Origin: Xanthobacteraceae bacterium
GTDB lineage: Bacteria; Pseudomonadota; Alphaproteobacteria; Rhizobiales; Xanthobacteraceae
Assembly (NCBI GenBank): GCA_019454205.1
Contig: CP075369.1
Location: forward strand, 1,860,001-1,924,000
Length of the DNA stretch: 64,000 nucleotides
Reading direction: 5' to 3'
In this document: positions 1 through 9,196 of the stretch, piece by piece
How positions within the stretch are numbered: position 1 is the first letter of the stretch
Layout of the letters: each line of letters begins with the position of its first letter
Notes under the pieces: generated by a model
Told to the model about the DNA's origin: nothing
Database searches by the model: none
Seen by the model: the letters and a program-made list of their open reading frames with translations, nothing else
Translations under genes and position numbers: made by a program

Positions 1-56
1 GCACTAGCAGCCAAGTGCGCTGGCGGCTAACAACCGCCTTGCAACCCTGCCGAGCC

Positions 57-83
57 CTGGCACTCGCCCGGCCCCAGTGCCAA
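57..83 (+). promoter_or_regulatory. CIRCE operator (HrcA site) of groESL
   Basis: Inverted repeat CTGGCACTC, a 9-nt spacer, then CAGTGCCAA. It matches the CIRCE layout (TTAGCACTC-N9-GAGTGCTAA) in spacing and in the GCACT/AGTGC cores; the outer bases deviate but remain mostly complementary. It lies about 120 nt before groES, where CIRCE sits in alphaproteobacterial groESL operons. CIRCE is bound by the repressor HrcA, whose gene is not in the window. Binding is inferred from the sequence match. Confidence 0.82.
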
Positions 84-100
84 AAAATTTGACTTCCCCT

Positions 101-129
101 CTTGAAGGGCCGAAAACCCGCATCCATCT
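101..129 (+). promoter_or_regulatory. Heat-shock (RpoH-type) promoter of groESL
   Basis: CTTGAA at 101-106 is followed after 17 nt by CCATCT at 124-129, which resembles the sigma-32 consensus (CTTGAA and a C-rich -10). It lies between the CIRCE element and the groES ribosome binding site GGAGG (193-197). CIRCE just upstream would allow dual HrcA/RpoH control. The start site is not determined; a TTGACT at 89-94 could be an alternative -35 but lacks a good -10. Confidence 0.5.
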
Positions 130-204
130 GGCTTTCGAACGCGGCTGGAACCCCGGCGCGTTCGTCCAATTCGCTAGCAAAATCAAGGTCTTGGAGGACT
201 GCTT

Positions 205-519
205 ATGAAATTCCGTCCGCTGCATGACCGTGTCGTCGTCCGCCGCATCGAGGCTGACGAGCGCACGAAGTCGGGCATCATCATCCCGGATACCGCGAAG
301 GAAAAGCCGGCCGAAGGCGAAGTGATCGCTGTCGGCCAGGGCGGCCGCGACGAAGCCGGCAAGCTCATCCCGATCGATCTCAAGGTCGGCGACCACATCC
401 TGTTCGGAAAGTGGTCGGGCACCGAAGTGAAGATCGACGGTGAAGACCTCATCATCATGAAAGAATCCGACATCCTCGGCGTGCTCGAAGGCGCCGCCAC
501 GAAGAAGAAGGCCGCGTAA
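205..519 (+). CDS. groES: Co-chaperonin GroES (Hsp10)
   Basis: A protein of 104 residues covering the whole Cpn10 family. It forms the heptameric lid that closes the GroEL folding chamber in the cytoplasm. The N-terminus (MKFRPLHDRVVVRR) is typical, and the mobile loop that docks on GroEL lies around residues 17-32 (TKSGIIIPD). The C-terminal half carries the expected LKVGDHILFGKWSGTE segment. The ATG is preceded by GGAGG at 193-197 with 7-nt spacing. groEL follows after 32 nt, so the two form one heat-shock operon under the CIRCE element at 57-83. Slightly longer than the E. coli protein (97), as is usual in this order. Confidence 0.98.
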   Translation: MKFRPLHDRVVVRRIEADERTKSGIIIPDTAKEKPAEGEVIAVGQGGRDEAGKLIPIDLKVGDHILFGKWSGTEVKIDGEDLIIMKESDILGVLEGAATKKKAA

Positions 520-551
520 GCGTGCCTCGTCGAGATCAGGAGTAGAAAACA

Positions 552-2192
<1,641 letters not shown>

Positions 2193-2214
2193 GTCCTACT
2201 CTATATCCAGTTGG

Positions 2215-2245
2215 AAAGGCGGGTCTCTTGCGGCCCGCCTTTTTC
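2215..2245 (+). terminator. Rho-independent terminator of groESL
   Basis: The arms AAAGGCGGG and CCCGCCTTT enclose a short TCTTGCGG-type loop and run into TTTTT. It starts 23 nt after the groEL stop codon. Confidence 0.88.
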
Positions 2246-2246
2246 A

Positions 2247-2416
2247 TAACCAACTGCCTTACGTGCGAAAGAAACTTTACCTAACGCCGGATTTTAGTTC
2301 GGGTTAGTGAAATATGAGATTCCAGTCATTGGGGTCATGATGCAAAGCATCAAGTTTAGCATAACCATCTTAAGGTGGTTGCGTATAAAAGTTCGGATAA
2401 AGCGTTCCTAGATAAG
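2247..2416. other. AT-rich intergenic region with small hairpins
   Basis: This gene-free 170-nt stretch is clearly richer in A+T than its neighbours and lies between two terminators. It contains a perfect hairpin, TGATGC-AAA-GCATCA at 2338-2352, and a near-palindrome around CTTAAG (about 2363-2380). No open reading frame with a ribosome binding site is seen. Together with the terminator at 2417-2446 it could be a small RNA gene on the plus strand, but no convincing promoter is visible. Confidence 0.4.
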
Positions 2417-2446
2417 AAGCCCGTTCTTTCGAACGGGCTTTTTCTT
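2417..2446. terminator. Strong terminator, probably bidirectional
   Basis: A perfect 10-bp stem AAGCCCGTTC/GAACGGGCTT with a TTTC loop, followed on the plus strand by TTTTTCTTT. On the minus strand it directly follows the stop codon of the PanE-family gene, where the tract is weaker (TTCTTAT). On the plus strand groEL already has its own terminator at 2215, so what it ends there is unclear. Confidence 0.8.
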
Positions 2447-3363
2447 TACGCAGGCTTGCCGTTCCTCAGCAGCTTCAGCACCTTGTAAACGTATTCGTTC
2501 GCGGGCGCCGGCACGCCGAGTTTTTTGCCGAGTTCGACCACCTTGCCTTGCAGCCAGTCGAGTTCGAGGCGATTGCCACGCTCCAGGTCTTCCAGCATGG
2601 ACGCCTTGATATGCGGCCCGATGCTGCTGGCAAAAGCCATGCGCTTGTCCACCTCGCCCTCGATCGCAACGCCGGATTTGATACCGACGGCTTCCGTCTC
2701 GCGCATCAAGCTCTCAAGCAGCGCGCGCGTATCCGGATCGGCAAGAATCGGCCCCATCGTGCTGCGCGTGCTCGCGGTCGCTCCCGAAATGCCGACGAGA
2801 AAGACGAACTTCTGCCAGAGGCTTCTACGAATATCAGTGGAGAATTCCGCATCAATCTTGGCGCGGCGCATTTCATCGACCAGCGATTTAAGCCGCGCGT
2901 CGTCGCGCCCATCGAGAAAACCGCAGGAAAATTTTGCAAACGTGCTTTTGTGCGAGACCACGCCCGGCCCGGAAATGACCGCGGAGATCTGGGTCGGCGC
3001 GCCGCAGACGACATCGCCGAGGATCGGTGTCAGCCGGTCTACCGAGTCGATGCCGTTCAGCATCGAAAGCACCCGCATATCCTTGTTCACGAAAGGCTTC
3101 GACAGTTCGCCTGCCTTTTCGGTATCCCAGAGCTTCACTGCGAACAGCACGACATCAACCGCGCCGACCCTCTTCGGATCATCCGTCACATTCGCGGGCT
3201 TGATGAGCATGTTGCCGAGCGGGCTTTCGACCTTGAGGCCATCCCGCGCAATGGCATCTCCGTGCGCGCCGCGCGCAATGAAATGAACTTCGTGCCCTGC
3301 TTCCGCGAGTCGCCCCCCGAAATAAGCACCCAGGGCACCCGTCGCCATTACCGCTATGCGCAT
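2446..3363 (-). CDS. PanE/ApbA-family 2-dehydropantoate 2-reductase
   Basis: A 305-residue member of the ketopantoate reductase family, NADPH-dependent enzymes that reduce ketopantoate to pantoate for coenzyme A synthesis. The N-terminal Rossmann loop reads ATGALG (residues 7-12), with the first Gly of GxGxxG replaced by Ala. Conserved family residues are visible: Asn103 in LNG and the catalytic-type Lys185 in WQKF. The segment after Lys185 (GISGATA) differs from the NPLTA of proven PanE, so the substrate may be another 2-oxo acid. The start is the ATG at 3363, preceded by GGAG with 6-nt spacing; a TTG four codons upstream is less likely. The gene stands alone. Confidence 0.8.
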   Translation of the reverse strand: MRIAVMATGALGAYFGGRLAEAGHEVHFIARGAHGDAIARDGLKVESPLGNMLIKPANVTDDPKRVGAVDVVLFAVKLWDTEKAGELSKPFVNKDMRVLSMLNGIDSVDRLTPILGDVVCGAPTQISAVISGPGVVSHKSTFAKFSCGFLDGRDDARLKSLVDEMRRAKIDAEFSTDIRRSLWQKFVFLVGISGATASTRSTMGPILADPDTRALLESLMRETEAVGIKSGVAIEGEVDKRMAFASSIGPHIKASMLEDLERGNRLELDWLQGKVVELGKKLGVPAPANEYVYKVLKLLRNGKPA

Positions 3364-3399
3364 CGCAATCTCCAAAAAAATCGCGCGGCGTTATGCCAC

Positions 3400-3428
3400 G
3401 AAAAAGGGCGCGGCCGAAACCGCGCCCT
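3400..3428 (-). terminator. Terminator of the superoxide dismutase gene
   Basis: On the minus strand an 8-bp GC stem GGGCGCGG/CCGCGCCC with a 6-nt loop runs into TTTTT. It begins about 22 nt after the SOD stop codon. Confidence 0.85.
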
Positions 3429-3449
3429 GTTCGTATCAGCTTTGCAAAA

Positions 3450-4172
3450 TCAGACTGTGAACTTGCCTGCCTTCGCGTCGGCGTAGCGCTGGTTGATGAC
3501 GTCCCAGTTCACGACATTCCACCACGACTTGAGGTAATCGGGGCGCCGATTCTGGTAGCGCAGATAATAAGCGTGCTCCCAGACGTCGTTGCCGAAGATC
3601 GGCATGCGCCCGTACATCAGCGGCGAGTCCTGGTTCGGCTGCGACTCGAGCGAGAGCTTGCCTTCCTTGTTCGAGGTGACGAACACCCAGCCCGAACCGA
3701 ACACTCCAGCGCCGCGCGCGTTGAAAGTTTCCTGCAACTTCGCGAAATCGCCGAACGAAGCCTTGATCGCCGCCGCGATCTCGCCGGTCGGTTCGCCGCC
3801 AGCGCCGCCCATGACTTGCCAGAACATCGAGTGGTTAGCGTGACCGCCGCCGGAATTGCGCACCAGCGGACGGATGCCTTCCGGCAGGTTCGCGAGCTTC
3901 GCCAGCATTTCCTGAATCGGCATCTCGAACGCCTTGGCATTCGCCTTCGCACCGTTATTCAGATTGTTGATGAAAGCCTGATGATGGCGGGTGTGGTGAA
4001 TTTCCATCGTCATCTTGTCAATGGCCGCTTCGTTCTTGTCGGCCGCATAAGGCAACGGCGGCAGCTTGAACGGTCCTTCTTCCTGCGCGAATACTTCCGT
4101 TGTGCGAAGCGTTGCATAGGCACTCACCGCAGCCGCGCCGGCAATGAGGGCGCGGCGGTTGACTGAAAGCAT
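3450..4172 (-). CDS. Exported Fe/Mn superoxide dismutase
   Basis: A 240-residue iron/manganese superoxide dismutase that converts superoxide to hydrogen peroxide and oxygen. All four metal ligands can be placed: His59 (EIHHTRHH), His114 (ANHSMFW), Asp196 and His200 (DVWEH). Unlike the common cytosolic enzyme it starts with about 29 extra residues: NRRALIAGAA followed by an Ala-rich stretch ending near VFA-QEE. That looks like a twin-arginine export signal, so the protein probably works in the periplasm. The ATG at 4172 was chosen because GGGAGG lies just upstream; an in-frame extension to 4295 lacks such a site. Monocistronic, with its own terminator, and divergent from the DUF488 gene. Confidence 0.9.
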   Translation of the reverse strand: MLSVNRRALIAGAAAVSAYATLRTTEVFAQEEGPFKLPPLPYAADKNEAAIDKMTMEIHHTRHHQAFINNLNNGAKANAKAFEMPIQEMLAKLANLPEGIRPLVRNSGGGHANHSMFWQVMGGAGGEPTGEIAAAIKASFGDFAKLQETFNARGAGVFGSGWVFVTSNKEGKLSLESQPNQDSPLMYGRMPIFGNDVWEHAYYLRYQNRRPDYLKSWWNVVNWDVINQRYADAKAGKFTV

Positions 4173-4303
4173 CGAAACCTCCCAAAAGTGATTCTTGGCC
4201 GCGCCGCGGCACATTGCTGCTATACCCGTACAGTGTTGCGGGAACACGGCAGATGAGTGGATGGTTTCACCGCTCGCAGATTTTGTGAAGGGCATCCGGA
4301 ACG

Positions 4304-4762
4304 ATGGCCACCTCGCTTTTCACCATCGGTTATGAACAGACGCCGCTGGCCGACGTCCTCGACGCGCTGAAACGCGCGAAAGTGAAGATTCTGGTCGATA
4401 CCCGCGCCGTTGCTGCGTCGCGGCGGCCCGGCTTTTCCAAGAAAGCGCTTTCCGCGGCACTGGACGAAGCCGGCATTGCATATCTGCACTTTCAGAAACT
4501 TGGCACGCCTGCCTCGGGGCGCGAAGCTGCCCGCGCCGGGAACTACAGCAAGCTGTGGAAGATTTACGGCAAGCACATCAAGACCAAGTCGGCGCAGGAA
4601 GAACTGGCCGAACTGAACAAACTGGTCGAAGACGGGAAAAAGGTCTGCCTGCTCTGCTACGAGCGAAAACCGGAAGAATGTCACCGCAGCAAGATTGCGG
4701 AACTGGTGGCAGAGGAAACCGGCGCGAAGATCGTCGACCTGTTTCCGGGACACTTCATCTGA
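4304..4762 (+). CDS. DUF488 family protein
   Basis: A 152-residue member of the DUF488 family, whose biochemical role is not established. The family pattern is clear: an N-terminal TIGYE motif, the segment LVDTRAVAASRRPGFSK, and the C-terminal cysteine motif LCYERKPEECHRS. It overlaps the following DUF72 gene by one base (TGATG), so the two are translationally coupled. DUF488 and DUF72 genes recur side by side in bacteria, which suggests a shared function. Confidence 0.85.
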   Translation: MATSLFTIGYEQTPLADVLDALKRAKVKILVDTRAVAASRRPGFSKKALSAALDEAGIAYLHFQKLGTPASGREAARAGNYSKLWKIYGKHIKTKSAQEELAELNKLVEDGKKVCLLCYERKPEECHRSKIAELVAEETGAKIVDLFPGHFI

Positions 4763-5562
4763 TGGCAAAGCAGGGCAGTATTTATACTGGCATCGGCGGC
4801 TGGACCTACGAGCCGTGGCGCGGCGTGTTCTACCCGAAGGGTTTGCCGCACGCGAAGGAACTCGAATATGCCAGCCGCGCGCTGACTTCGATCGAGGTAA
4901 ACGGCACCTTCTACCGCACGCAGAACGCAAAGACGTTCAAAAAGTGGGCGAGCGAAGTTCCGGACGGTTTCGTGTTCGCGCTGAAGGGCGTGCGCTACGC
5001 AGTGAACCGCCGCGTGCTCGCCGAAGCAGGCGACTCCATCAAGCGCTTCATGGACAGCGGCGTGACGGAGCTTGGAGACAAGCTCGGCCCCCTGCTCTGG
5101 CAATTCGCGCCGACCAAGAAATTCGATGAGGCGGATTTCGGGAAGTTTCTCGAACAGCTGCCGCAGAAATTCGACGGCCGCAAAATCCGGCATGTCGTGG
5201 AGCCGAGAAACGAAAGCTTCTCGACGCCTGCGTTCATCAAGCTGGCGCGGAGTTTCGGCGTTTCAGTCTGCTACACCGACCACATCGACTATGTGAACAT
5301 CGCCGACATCACCGGCGATTTCGTCTATGCGCGCCTCCAGCGCGGCAAGGACAAAGTGAAAACCGGATACCCGCCGAAAGAAATCGAAGGCTGGGCAAAA
5401 CACGCGAAGGCGTGGGCGTCAGGCAAGGACATCGCCGCATTGCCCCATGCGGACAAGACCAAGCCGGCCGCGAAGCCGCGCGATGTATTTGTCTACTTCA
5501 TCCATGAAGGCAAGGTGCGCGCGCCGGCCGCGGCGATGGAATTGATCAAGCGGCTTAAATAG
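4762..5562 (+). CDS. DUF72 domain protein
   Basis: A 266-residue DUF72 protein, expected to fold as a TIM barrel related to sugar-phosphate isomerases; function unknown. Typical features are the opening YTGIGGWTYEPWRGVFYP, the strand IEVNGTFYR near residue 44, and RHVVEPRNESF around residue 144. The end (VFVYFIHEGKVRAPAAA) also matches the family. Start codon overlaps the stop codon of the DUF488 gene (TGATG). No signal peptide or membrane segment is seen. Confidence 0.85.
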   Translation: MAKQGSIYTGIGGWTYEPWRGVFYPKGLPHAKELEYASRALTSIEVNGTFYRTQNAKTFKKWASEVPDGFVFALKGVRYAVNRRVLAEAGDSIKRFMDSGVTELGDKLGPLLWQFAPTKKFDEADFGKFLEQLPQKFDGRKIRHVVEPRNESFSTPAFIKLARSFGVSVCYTDHIDYVNIADITGDFVYARLQRGKDKVKTGYPPKEIEGWAKHAKAWASGKDIAALPHADKTKPAAKPRDVFVYFIHEGKVRAPAAAMELIKRLK

Positions 5563-5591
5563 CAAGCCGCCTCTGCGAAAGCATCGCGGGT

Positions 5592-6734
5592 TTAATCCAG
5601 CGTCCTTCTGAACCGCGTCACGGCAATCGTCATCGCCACCAGCATCAGCACGAACAGGGCGGCCATGTCGTATTGCAATTCAGAGAAGCCGGAGCCTTTC
5701 AGCATGATCGCGCGCACGATCCGCAGGTAATGGGTGAGCGGCAGGCATTCCCCCATCCACTGCGCCCATATCGGCATGCCCGCAAACGGAAACATGAAGC
5801 CCGAAAGCAGGATGTTCGGCAGGAAGAACATGAACGTCATCTGGATTGCCTGTAGCTGGTTCTGCGCAATCGTAGAGAACGTGTAGCCGATGGAGAGATT
5901 GGTCGCGATGAACAGCGTGGACAGCAACGCGAGCAGCAACAGGCTGCCGTGGATCGGTACGCCAAACAGGAACACGCCGAAGCCTATGATCAGCGTCGCC
6001 TGCGTGAAACCGACCATGATGTAGGGAATGATCTTCCCGATCATGATTTCCAGCGGCGTGATCGGCATGGAGAGCAAGCTCTCCATCGTGCCGCGCTCGA
6101 CCTCGCGCGTCACCGAAAGCGCCGTGAAAATCAGCATGGTCATGGTGAGGATGGTGCCGACCAGTCCCGGCACGATGTTCAGCGAACTTACCGCCGCCGG
6201 ATTATAGCGCGCGTGGCTCCTGATTTCGAACAGCGGCTGCGAAACGTCCGGCAACATGCGCTCGTTGCGGAGCGCAAGCTCCACGATGCGGTTCAGGCTG
6301 CCGAGTGCGGTGCCGCTCGCGACCGGATCGGTGGCATCGGCGGCGACCAGCAACGCCGGCTTGTCGCCACGCCGGAGCGCACGCTCGAACCCGGCAGGAA
6401 TTTCGATGGCAAATAGCACCTTGCCCGACGCCAGCACCTTGTCGAATTCTTCCGCCGAACTCAGCCGGTGCGTGATCTTGAAATAGGTGGTGCGCTCGAT
6501 CGCGGCGAGGATGCTGCGGCCGACATCGCTGGTTTCCTGCAACAGCACCGCAGTCGGCAGGTTGCGCGGCGTCGTGTTGATCGCAAACCCGAACAGGATG
6601 AGCTGCATGATCGGGATCATAACGATCATCGCGAACGAAACGCGGTCGCGGCGAAGCTGGATGAATTCTTTCACCAGCATCGCGCGGGCGCGCTGCCAGA
6701 AGCCGGGGGCGCGGATGGTTTCGATCCAGCTCAC
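5592..6734 (-). CDS. ABC-2 type exporter permease (YbhS/YbhR-like)
   Basis: A 380-residue ABC-2 family permease. One membrane helix lies near residues 35-54, followed by a large periplasmic part up to about residue 180 and then five hydrophobic segments (from VPGLVGTILTMTMLIF to the C-terminus). The cytoplasmic EVERGTMESLLSMPITPLE motif typical of ABC-2 permeases is present. Last gene of the operon TetR-HlyD-ATPase-permease and overlaps the ATPase gene by 4 nt. E. coli has the same arrangement in cecR-ybhGFSR, there with two permease genes; here a single permease would act as a homodimer. Probably a drug or toxic-compound exporter; the substrate cannot be read from the sequence. Confidence 0.9.
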   Translation of the reverse strand: MSWIETIRAPGFWQRARAMLVKEFIQLRRDRVSFAMIVMIPIMQLILFGFAINTTPRNLPTAVLLQETSDVGRSILAAIERTTYFKITHRLSSAEEFDKVLASGKVLFAIEIPAGFERALRRGDKPALLVAADATDPVASGTALGSLNRIVELALRNERMLPDVSQPLFEIRSHARYNPAAVSSLNIVPGLVGTILTMTMLIFTALSVTREVERGTMESLLSMPITPLEIMIGKIIPYIMVGFTQATLIIGFGVFLFGVPIHGSLLLLALLSTLFIATNLSIGYTFSTIAQNQLQAIQMTFMFFLPNILLSGFMFPFAGMPIWAQWMGECLPLTHYLRIVRAIMLKGSGFSELQYDMAALFVLMLVAMTIAVTRFRRTLD

Positions 6735-7663
6735 TGGAAATTATCCTTCGAGCGGTTCATCAGTTCGATGAATACGTCTTCCAGCGACGGCTCGGAGCGC
6801 GACCAGACGTATTTTTTGTCGGCGCGATACGGCTTGATCGCGGCTTCCAGTTTTTCCTCGTCGCGGCCTGAGACATGCAGGCTGGTGCCGAACGGCGCCA
6901 CCATGTCGATGCCGGGCTTGCCGTCGAGCTGATGCAGCAATGGCTGCAAATCCTCGCCGCTGACATTGTAGGTGGCGAGCTTCGACTGGTCGATCACCTG
7001 CTCGACCGTGCCGTGGGTCAGCAGTTCGCCATAGGCGATGTATGCGATTTCATGACAGCGCTCGGCTTCGTCCATGTAATGCGTGGAGACCAGCACGGTC
7101 AGCCCCTCACCTGCGAGCGCGTGAATCTCGTTCCAGAATTCTCGCCGCGCCTTCGGATCGACGCCTGCGGTCGGTTCGTCGAGCAGCAGGAGTTGCGGGT
7201 TGGGAAGCGTACAGGCGCCGAGCGCGAGCCGTTGTTTCCAGCCGCCGGAAAGCTGCGCGGCAAGCTGTTCCTCGCGGCCATGCAAGCCGAGCCGCTCGAT
7301 CATCACGCGCGCTGCCTGCACCGGCTCGTCGATGCCGAAAATGCGCGCAACGAATTCGAGGTTCTCGCGCACCGAAAGATCCTGATAGAGCGAGAACTTT
7401 TGCGTCATGTAGCCGACGTGGCGCTTGATCTGTTCGGCCTGCGTGCGGATGTCATAACCGAGACAGGTACCCTCGCCGCTATCCGGCGTGAGCAGCCCGC
7501 ACAACATGCGGATCGTCGTGGTCTTGCCGGAACCGTTCGGGCCGAGGAAGCCGTAGATCGTGCCGCGCTTCACCTGCATCGAGAGGTCGTGCACCACGAC
7601 CCGGCCGTCGAACGATTTGGTCAGGCCGCGAACGTCGATGGCGATGTCGTCGGGGGATTTCAT
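6731..7663 (-). CDS. ABC exporter ATP-binding protein (YbhF-like)
   Basis: A 310-residue ATPase subunit of an ABC-2 exporter. It shows Walker A GPNGSGKTT, a Q-loop (YMTQKFSLY), the signature LSGGWKQR, Walker B LLLLDEPTAGVD and the switch His in VSTHYMDEAE. After the ATPase core an extra C-terminal domain of about 90 residues ends in SEPSLEDVFIELM, common in drug-export ATPases. Only one ATPase domain is present, whereas E. coli YbhF has two. It overlaps its neighbours on both sides by 4 nt. Confidence 0.92.
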   Translation of the reverse strand: MKSPDDIAIDVRGLTKSFDGRVVVHDLSMQVKRGTIYGFLGPNGSGKTTTIRMLCGLLTPDSGEGTCLGYDIRTQAEQIKRHVGYMTQKFSLYQDLSVRENLEFVARIFGIDEPVQAARVMIERLGLHGREEQLAAQLSGGWKQRLALGACTLPNPQLLLLDEPTAGVDPKARREFWNEIHALAGEGLTVLVSTHYMDEAERCHEIAYIAYGELLTHGTVEQVIDQSKLATYNVSGEDLQPLLHQLDGKPGIDMVAPFGTSLHVSGRDEEKLEAAIKPYRADKKYVWSRSEPSLEDVFIELMNRSKDNFQ

Positions 7664-8436
7664 TTCTGTTCGTGCGGCGTGACTTTCACGCTCACCGGCT
7701 GGCCGACGCGCAGCGCCCCGGGGTTTTCCGGCAGTGCCTCGACCAGAAACACCAGTTTGTTACGCTCCTGATCGCTATAAATCACCGGCGGCGTATACTC
7801 GGCCTGTTGCGCGATGAAGCTGATCTTCGCCGTGACCTCGGCGCAACCGTCGCAAACCATGTTCACCGTATCGCCGATGGCAATGCGCGGCAGCAACGCC
7901 TGCGGCACATAGAAACGAACCTTGACGTTCCCCGGCGGCAGCAGCGCAACGATGGGCCTGCCTGCGACGACGAGTTCGCCCGCGCGGAAATAGACCTGCT
8001 GCACCGTGCCCCCGACCGGACTGAGGATCGTGCGCCTCGTCAGCCGGGTCACCGCGGAATTGAGCTTCGCTTCCGCCTCGCGCAGCGTGGCCTGCGTATC
8101 GTCGAAGGCTTTTTGCGTGCCGCTGTTATTCTTGAGCAGTTGTTCCGCGCGCGCATGGGCCAGCCGCGCATTCTCCAGCGCGGCGCGGGCCGCAAGCTCG
8201 TCGGCCTTTTGCAAATCCGCTTCCAGCGAGAACAGCGGCGAGCCTTTCGTGACAATATCGCCTTCGCGCACGTTCAGCACTTCGATGCGGCCGATTTCTT
8301 CAGGCCCGACGAAAATCAGATTGGCCTCGATCCAGCCCTGATAGGAGCCGTTCCCGTTCCGCCCGCACGACACCACGCTAACCGCGATGATGACCAGCAC
8401 GGCGGCGGCCGCTGCCAGCAAACGAACCCTACTCAT
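7660..8436 (-). CDS. HlyD-family periplasmic adaptor (YbhG-like)
   Basis: A 258-residue membrane fusion protein that would link the inner-membrane ABC exporter to the periplasm or an outer-membrane channel. The N-terminus has a hydrophobic segment ending in VSVVSC, a plausible lipobox, so it may be lipid-anchored. A lipoyl half (VREGDIVTKGSPLF), a helical hairpin from about residue 70 to 125, and a second lipoyl half (LSPVGGTVQQVYFRAGE) follow in the usual order. Second gene of the operon; 4-nt overlaps with the TetR gene before it and the ATPase gene after it. Confidence 0.9.
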   Translation of the reverse strand: MSRVRLLAAAAAVLVIIAVSVVSCGRNGNGSYQGWIEANLIFVGPEEIGRIEVLNVREGDIVTKGSPLFSLEADLQKADELAARAALENARLAHARAEQLLKNNSGTQKAFDDTQATLREAEAKLNSAVTRLTRRTILSPVGGTVQQVYFRAGELVVAGRPIVALLPPGNVKVRFYVPQALLPRIAIGDTVNMVCDGCAEVTAKISFIAQQAEYTPPVIYSDQERNKLVFLVEALPENPGALRVGQPVSVKVTPHEQK

Positions 8437-9098
8437 TTTCCCCGATCCCCGAATATGACGCCGATATGCGCGAGCATCAGCTTCTTGCCGTCGAGCGGCT
8501 GGAAGCGATCGAACATGCTTTTCCAGACCACCGAAACCAGCGCCGGCGCGAACACAAGTTGCGGAAACTCGACGAAGGATTTCGAAATCTCGCCGCGTTC
8601 CACCGCCCCTGCGAGCGCGCGGCGCATCACCGCCTGCACGCGCGACAGCACGTTGCGGTAATAGGCCTCCGCAATGCGAGGAAAGCGCGGACCTTCGCTG
8701 ATGATGAGGCGCAAAATATCCTTGCGCCGCGTTTGCAACACTTCGCGGTCGAATACATCGACCATCGTCTCCAGCACGACGCGAGCCGGAGCCTCGCCCG
8801 TGATCCGACTCTCCAGCGCATCCACCAGCGGACTCATGTACGAGTGCAGCAGCCGCTCGAACAATTCTTCCTTGTCCTTGAAGTAGAAATAGATCGTCCC
8901 CTTCGCGACGCCTGCGCGTTTTGCAACATCATCGAGCCGGGTCGCGGCAAATCCGTTTGCGGAGAATTCCTCAAGCGCGGCGTCGAGAATTTCGTCGCCC
9001 TTGCCACGCGGTTGCGCTGCGCGCGCGGACTGCCTCGCCTGCGGGTTCGGCACAGCTTCCGCCGCCTGCAATCTTTTCGGTTTTGTCGTTTTCGCCAT
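8433..9098 (-). CDS. TetR/AcrR-family repressor of the exporter operon
   Basis: A 221-residue TetR-type regulator. The N-terminal helix-turn-helix is clear at about residues 35-80 (ILDAALEEF, AKRAGVAKGTIYFYFKDKEELF). The remainder is a ligand-binding and dimerisation domain. About 25 Pro/Ala/Arg-rich residues precede the DNA-binding domain. It is the first gene of the exporter operon, and a perfect 18-bp palindrome lies 11 nt upstream of its start, so it probably represses itself and the three exporter genes until a ligand binds. The layout matches E. coli CecR (YbiH). Confidence 0.92.
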   Translation of the reverse strand: MAKTTKPKRLQAAEAVPNPQARQSARAAQPRGKGDEILDAALEEFSANGFAATRLDDVAKRAGVAKGTIYFYFKDKEELFERLLHSYMSPLVDALESRITGEAPARVVLETMVDVFDREVLQTRRKDILRLIISEGPRFPRIAEAYYRNVLSRVQAVMRRALAGAVERGEISKSFVEFPQLVFAPALVSVVWKSMFDRFQPLDGKKLMLAHIGVIFGDRGK

Positions 9099-9108
9099 TC
9101 CTGCTATA

Positions 9109-9126
9109 TGACTGACTAGTCAGTCA
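9109..9126. promoter_or_regulatory. Palindromic operator for the TetR-family repressor
   Basis: TGACTGACTAGTCAGTCA is a perfect 18-bp palindrome just upstream of the TetR gene start at 9098. Length, symmetry and the repeated TGAC half-sites are typical of TetR-family operators. Assigning it to the adjacent regulator is inference from position. Confidence 0.85.
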
Positions 9127-9196
9127 GAGTCAATGCGGACGAGAGAGCCAACCATTCACGAAAATTAGCGAAGAAAAACAAATAGATAGAAGGAGG

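Noticed and set aside
1..18. GCACT...AGTGC inverted repeat at the left edge, a second possible CIRCE
   Set aside because: The spacing between the cores is 8 nt and not the 11 nt of CIRCE; the real element is at 57-83.
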